Of a stretch of DNA of 64,000 bases, positions 59,409 through 64,000 are shown piece after piece; position 1 is the stretch's first letter; each line of letters starts with the position of its first letter. The translations under genes were made by a program, and so were the position numbers. Below the pieces are notes generated by a model. It did not search any database and had not been told where the DNA came from. It worked only from the letters and a program-made list of their open reading frames with translations. This DNA is from Zygnema cylindricum (Eukaryota > Streptophyta > Zygnematophyceae > Zygnematales > Zygnemataceae), in contig JBBHKE010002557.1 in the NCBI GenBank assembly GCA_037447655.1, forward strand, positions 124,001-188,000, written 5' to 3'.

Positions 59409-60957
59409 TATGAAATCAACGAATATGAAAAAGTCAAAATTCGTACGAATTGGACAAAGGGAGATTTTAGGGTTTTTAGGGTACATTATTGTACATTACG
59501 TACAATGCCGTATATTTCAATGCTGCTGTCTTACATTTTTTGTACTTCTAAGGTTTTTAGAGTACACTTTCCGTATAGGTTCGTTCATTTTGGTACATTT
59601 TAAGGATTTCTTAGGGTTAATGGACAATTTCTGTACATTTTGGTACATTATACAGCGAAACCTGTACGAAATTTACGAAAAGTATAAAACAACAAATAAT
59701 AAGTAAAAATCGTAGAAAGTCCAAATCCGTACGAATTGAACAACTATGGTCAAATTTCAAAACCCTAACTGTCTACTTGTTTAGTACGACTGTGTCGGTG
59801 AATTCCCTTCAAGAATCTTTCGCCGACACAGTTTGTCGTCGCGTTCAAAATGTCTTGATTCGGCATAAAGTCGACCATCCGATGAAATACATCCGACGGC
59901 AGATTCGATGCAATATCTCGCCGAATCCGTACAGTAGTTAACTTTCCTTTGTTCAACAGAATTTGAGGACGCCGGAGTTCGCAGTACTGTAGGTGTTTCG
60001 GATTTTGAAAGGTTTCCGCCGTGTTTCCCCTTTTGTACTCTGTCGTATAAAATAACGTCCCTTTGGCAGCAAACGTTTTCCAATGGATTTATCGATTTTA
60101 ATTTATACGTTTATTTTTCTTTGTCTTTTTTGTACACGAACCTTTTTGATTTTGTCCACGTTATCAAACGGATATATTTTTGTTTTGTTGATCTGAATTC
60201 AAACGTTTTTTTTTTCCCTGTCGTTTTTGGTGCACGCACCTTATTCAGTTATTTGTCTTTTTTAGCTTCGTCACCTGTTTTATATTTGCGATGTCGTATG
60301 CAGCCCACGTTTTCCAACGGATCGATTTTTGCTTTGTTAACGTTTATTTTTTTGTCGTTTCGATGTCGCCGCAATCTTTTTTGAAATCTCAACGCACCTT
60401 TTTAGTTTTGTCATTTTGGTTTCTCCAGTTTGTCCCTTTTTGGTTCTGTCGTTTAATCCAACGTCCCATTGGGGACGTACGTTTTCCAACGGATCGATTT
60501 TGCTTTGTTCCTTGTCGTTTTGGCGCTACAGTAACTTTTCTTAGATCGTTGGGTTTTTTATCCAGCGTACCTTGTACTGTATTAACGTATTATTATTAGC
60601 GTATCTCAAAAAAATCGAATATCAACACTTACAACGGCTATTTTTTTTGCTTGTCCGTTGTATGGTACAGTAACGTTTACTTTTCATTTGTCGTTTAAGT
60701 TTCTTTGTACTTTTTATTAGTCTTAGTGTACCTTTTTCGTTTTGTTTTTCTGTATTCGCCAATTGTTTTATACTTTTATTTGGCTTTGTCGTGTAATCTA
60801 ACGTTCCTTTTGCAAGGTACGAATTTCCGAAAAGTATAAAAACAACAAATAATAAGTAGAAATCGTAGAAAGTCCAAATCCGTACGAATTGAACAACTAT
60901 GGTCAAAAGTCAAGCCCTAACTATGGTCAAAAGTCAAACCCTAACTATGGTCAAAAG
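59409..60957. repeat. GTAC-rich and GTTTTCCAACGG repeat region
   Basis: 59455-59650 is a diverged repeat of 59180-59350 (TTTAGGGTACATT, CCGTATA words). A ~100-bp block around AAATCGTAGAAAGTCCAAAT occurs at about 59655-59757 and again at about 60805-60903 in the same orientation. Between them, units with ACGTTTTCCAACGGATCGAT recur at about 60072, 60160, 60307 and 60479. No gene recognised. Confidence 0.55.
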
Positions 60958-61130
60958 TAGTGTTGGGTATCGAGGACCGTTTGTCTATATTCGATATATA
61001 TCGAATTTCAAGTACCAGATAATCAATATATCGCTTCAATATACCGAACTTAAAATTATCGCGATATATCGCCAATAAATCGCCGATATATCGCCAATAT
61101 ATCGTATTGTCGATATATCGAAGCTAAAAA
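60958..61130. mobile_element. Left end of a hAT-like CGATAT-rich MITE
   Basis: It starts TAGTGTTGGGTATCGAGG, like the MITE at 57998, and is dense in CGATATATCG palindromes. A matching right end is not found, so extent and type are uncertain. Confidence 0.4.
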
Positions 61131-61168
61131 AAAATAAAAATAAAAAAATCCCACAGGTTTTCAAAGCA

Positions 61169-61711
61169 TAGTTCAAAAGTAGGCGTTTTTATGGCAGGCC
61201 TTTGGTAGGCGCACAAAACTTGGCACTAAACTCGCGTAGAGTAGGCATACTGTATGGGTGTGCGCAGTGGACACTATTGTACGGACATACGAATCTGACG
61301 TATGATCATAGTTCAGCGCACGCCGACGGACGAATTTTTTTAGCGAACTAAAACACGCGGACGTTCAAAATTGCAGACGCTAATATGACAGATAGTCCTT
61401 TCGTAAGTTGTGTTATGGGCTTTTCATGTGATCTTCTTAGATCGCTACTTTGATCAGAGACCGTCCGATCGTCTGAATCTGACGGTTTAAAAAAGTTTTA
61501 CCTCAAAACTCACAGAAATTATTTTTTTTGTCCGATTTTTTTTCAAAATTTAGACATGACGTTTAATTATCTATCGATCGATGTGCGACTCAACCCTGCA
61601 ACTTTTTTTTTTCATTTTTCGACCAATACAATATGGGTCTTAAGGACATATTGTATGTTTTGCATACAATAGGCATATTGTATGGGCCTACTTTCACCTA
61701 CTTTTGAACTA
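61169..61711 (-). mobile_element. TIR element 'TAGTTCAAAAGTAGG', copy 2 (inverted)
   Basis: Ends TAGTTCAAAAGTAGGCG and CACCTACTTTTGAACTA. The interior matches the reverse complement of 28619-29070, with about 90 bp extra. The flanks CAAAGCA and the complement of TGTTTCAAAG suggest that the TIR may extend a little further out. Confidence 0.7.
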
Positions 61712-62491
61712 TGTTTCAAAGTCTCGTGACTTCGGACAAAGTGACTGTAAAATATTTGCCGGAAAGAAATACGGTTTTTTCCTGAAAGTCAGCAGAGTGA
61801 AGGAGATCTCTGAGGTACATTGACGAGGTACACTTGTGAAGTACACGTACGTCATACGCAAGTACGATTTTGCAGACGAAGAAGGTCGGTTTCCAGGTAT
61901 TCGATAATTTTTGAGATTTGGTAGTCAACTTACGTGGAACCACTCATATCAGAACACGTATGTAAAACTTTTTGACAAAAGATACGCGATATACCCGAGG
62001 CCTCTGTAATACATAAATTTTGCTGTCCGTACAATTACAGAGACCTCCTCGTGTAACCATACCCCAAATAATTTATCATTACAATTTCAAAATTAGTACT
62101 TTTTTGTCGGTTACATTTTGCGGCGTCTACATTTAAGGGTGTGTCCCCATGTACTTGTAACTTAGCGAACTTACTTTGTATTTTAGCGCGGATCCGGCGG
62201 ACCCGGATTTCAGGTGTCCCTATGTGTACCAAAAGAAGTTGTCACTTAAAGGGTGTGACGACTGTATACGTCGACAATGCCCGTGACGATTGTTAACTGT
62301 ACAATCTGAGATGACGCACCAAGCTGTTAAAAATTGCTGTGGACGTCGTATAACATTGTGTGACATTTGTAGACGTGCACCTATTCAACACTTTGCCTAT
62401 GGGTTATGTCCATGCCTGACAGAGTGCTGTGTCCGCAACCTTTCCTGTACGGTACCCTCGTTGGCAATTTCCACGCGCGTTAAATCCTTGT
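61712..62491. other. Intergenic DNA, no gene recognised
   Basis: AAGGGTGTGTCCCCATGTA near 62136 resembles the end of the Harbinger-like element at 31265, but no partner is evident. GTAC words are frequent. Confidence 0.4.
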
Positions 62492-63302
62492 TTAGGGTAA
62501 CCTTCCATCAGGCGTTCCCAGTAATCGTACGAACACGTTTACTGGGAGTAATATTTGTAACACCCTTCCATCAGGTCGTGCCAGTGAATGAGGTGTTAGA
62601 TTGCGATTGGTACCACGTAGGACCTGTTGAGCCGCCCGGGAATAATCATCATTTGCAAAAGGACAAAATCGCAGCTGCGTATATGTACGGGCAGACGCCG
62701 ATTAAAATATCTAGTAGCGTCACGCTAATGTACAATCTGAACGTTCTTAGGGTTGTTGTTGTATCAACGGCCACGAAAAACGTTGCAGAATTAAAGTTTG
62801 TACAAATGTCGAAGAATGTACCATTTGTACGTGAATCGTTGTATCGCACATTTATGAAGGAGACGTCACAGGATGTCTTACAACCAAGTTTTATTTGTCG
62901 TCGAGCAGGCTGGCTATACAACCAAGATTTTTTTGTCGTCGAACAGGCTGGCTTTGATGTCACACGGTACACTCCATTTGCCACATGTAAGTTTATTGCT
63001 TCATGTCTGTCGTGGATCGACTCTGACTTTACAAGTGGACCAAAACACGCGTCCAGTAATCACAAACTCTCCTCCCGAGGACAGTAGGAAGAGACTAGCT
63101 ACGTACTGGAAACAAGAAGCGTTTGCGTCGAAAATTGAAAATCGGACGGTGGTTTTTTTTCTCCAAGAAGTCTGGAGAATCTCAACGAATTTTTAGTAAA
63201 CATCTTTTGTAAAAAAAAAAAAAAAAACAGTACGACCTAGTACGGAAGGGTACTTTCTCCAGTAAACAACCCCACTTTTCGCCTGATGGAAGGTTACCCT
63301 AA
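62492..63302. mobile_element. TIR element with 23-bp perfect inverted ends
   Basis: TTAGGGTAACCTTCCATCAG at 62492 and its exact reverse complement ending at 63302; identity covers 23 bp. The flanks fit a TA duplication if the element proper is GGGTAACC...GGTTACCC. The long ORF over it (62290-63087) begins outside and shows no transposase motif. Confidence 0.65.
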
Positions 63303-63394
63303 CCGCATCCTCAGGCTGCATATTGAGGTAAGATGCTAACGTGGCAACACCTTCTCTGATTCCACTTTGGCATCAATATTTCACAATCTTTTTT
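63303..63394. other. Short unassigned stretch
   Basis: Unique-looking DNA between the TIR element and the minisatellite; nothing recognised. Confidence 0.3.
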
Positions 63395-63850
63395 TCCTCT
63401 CTCACTGTCTCATCTTTCCTCCCTCACTGTCATCTCTCCTCTCTCACTGTCTAATCTTTCCTCCCTCACTGTCATCTTTCCTCCCTCACTGTCTAATCTT
63501 TCCTCCCTCACTGTCATCTTTCCTCTCTCACTGTCTAATCTTTCCTCCCTCACTGTCATCTTTCCTCCCTCACTGTCTCATCTTTCCTCCCTCACTGTCA
63601 TCTTTCCTCTCTCACTGTCTAATCTTTCCTCCCTCACTGTCATCTTTCCTCCCTCACTGTCATCTTTCCTCTCTCACTGTCTAATCTTTCCTCCCTCACT
63701 GTCATCTTTCCTCCCTCACTGTCATCTTTTCTCTCTCACTGTCATCTTTTCTCTCTCACTGTCTCATCTTTCCTCCCTCACTGTCTCATCTTTCCTCCTC
63801 ACAATCTCATCTTCCATCCTCACTATCTCACCTTTCATCCTCACTATCTC
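63395..63850. repeat. Pyrimidine-rich minisatellite (CATCTTTCCTCCCTCACTGT)
   Basis: About 20 tandem units of 20 or 22 bp (TCATC/TCTAATC alternation before TTTCCTCCCTCACTG). One strand is almost purely pyrimidine. The units decay to the right. The ORF read through it is an artefact of the repeat. Confidence 0.92.
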
Positions 63851-64000
63851 ATCTTTCTCTAAGAGAATACAAGCTTTGCCTTTAGTTGACTCTGAGTGGC
63901 TCTTGGAGAAAATTCAGGTGGTCCCTGGAGGAGGAGCGGTACAGGTGGCACTTGTAGTCCATTAGGAGCAATTAGAGACAACTTTGGGGTCTCGACAACA
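63851..64000. other. Right edge of the window
   Basis: TAAGAGAATACAAGC... gives a short GGTGGTCCCTGG-containing stretch with no assignable feature. Confidence 0.3.

Noticed and set aside
59790-59832. Hairpin CTGTGTCGGTGAA/TTCGCCGACACAG as an RNA gene
   Set aside because: A short imperfect inverted repeat in repetitive DNA with no flanking promoter or family match.
62290-63087. 265-codon ORF as a gene
   Set aside because: It straddles the left end of the TIR element, shows no conserved domain, transposase signature or splice context, and has a word composition like its surroundings.
63367-63684. Ser/Leu/Pro-rich ORF
   Set aside because: It is the pyrimidine minisatellite read in frame.

Overview
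The window is nuclear DNA from a plant-like (streptophyte) eukaryote. The evidence is GT-AG introns in three split genes, a plant-type tRNA-Ile(AAT), an F-box/kelch protein, and dense Ty1/copia retrotransposons and MITEs. The species cannot be named from the sequence. Much of the intergenic DNA is visibly rich in GTAC and GTACGG, and two 10-N scaffold gaps are present.

1-20.5 kb is a nest of Ty1/copia elements. A pol fragment (D) flanks a C-family element. That element is interrupted by an A-family element (which itself holds another C element) and by an almost complete B-family element (11709-18166, TSD AATAT). A solo LTR with TSD CAAAC follows at 19879-20510. A truncated minus-strand B-like element (22699-25528) sits inside a MITE. 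All families appear to be primed by an internal fragment of initiator tRNA-Met: the PBS matches its anticodon arm. In each family gag starts inside the 5' LTR, so the PBS is coding. Every copy is broken by stops, frameshifts, truncation or lost catalytic residues.

22-38 kb and 55-64 kb hold no gene I can support. They carry several families of small DNA transposons: TA-flanked MITEs with CACCG/CACTG ends (two confirmed by related empty sites), a hAT-like MITE with an 8-bp TSD, a Harbinger-like element with a TTA TSD, and two other TIR families. Minisatellites and segmental duplications fill much of the rest.

38-55 kb is the gene island. It contains tRNA-Ile; an F-box/kelch gene (minus, two exons, 595 aa); an LTO1/ORAOV1-like gene (minus, at least five coding exons, with the deca-GX3 motif of the Yae1/Lto1 family that helps Fe-S loading of ABCE1); and, divergent from it, a five-exon gene on the plus strand for a 337-aa protein of the L-2-amino-thiazoline-4-carboxylic acid hydrolase family. 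The genes have no evident joint pathway. Their introns have been colonised by MITEs, minisatellites and, in the hydrolase gene, two extra partial copies of exon 3.
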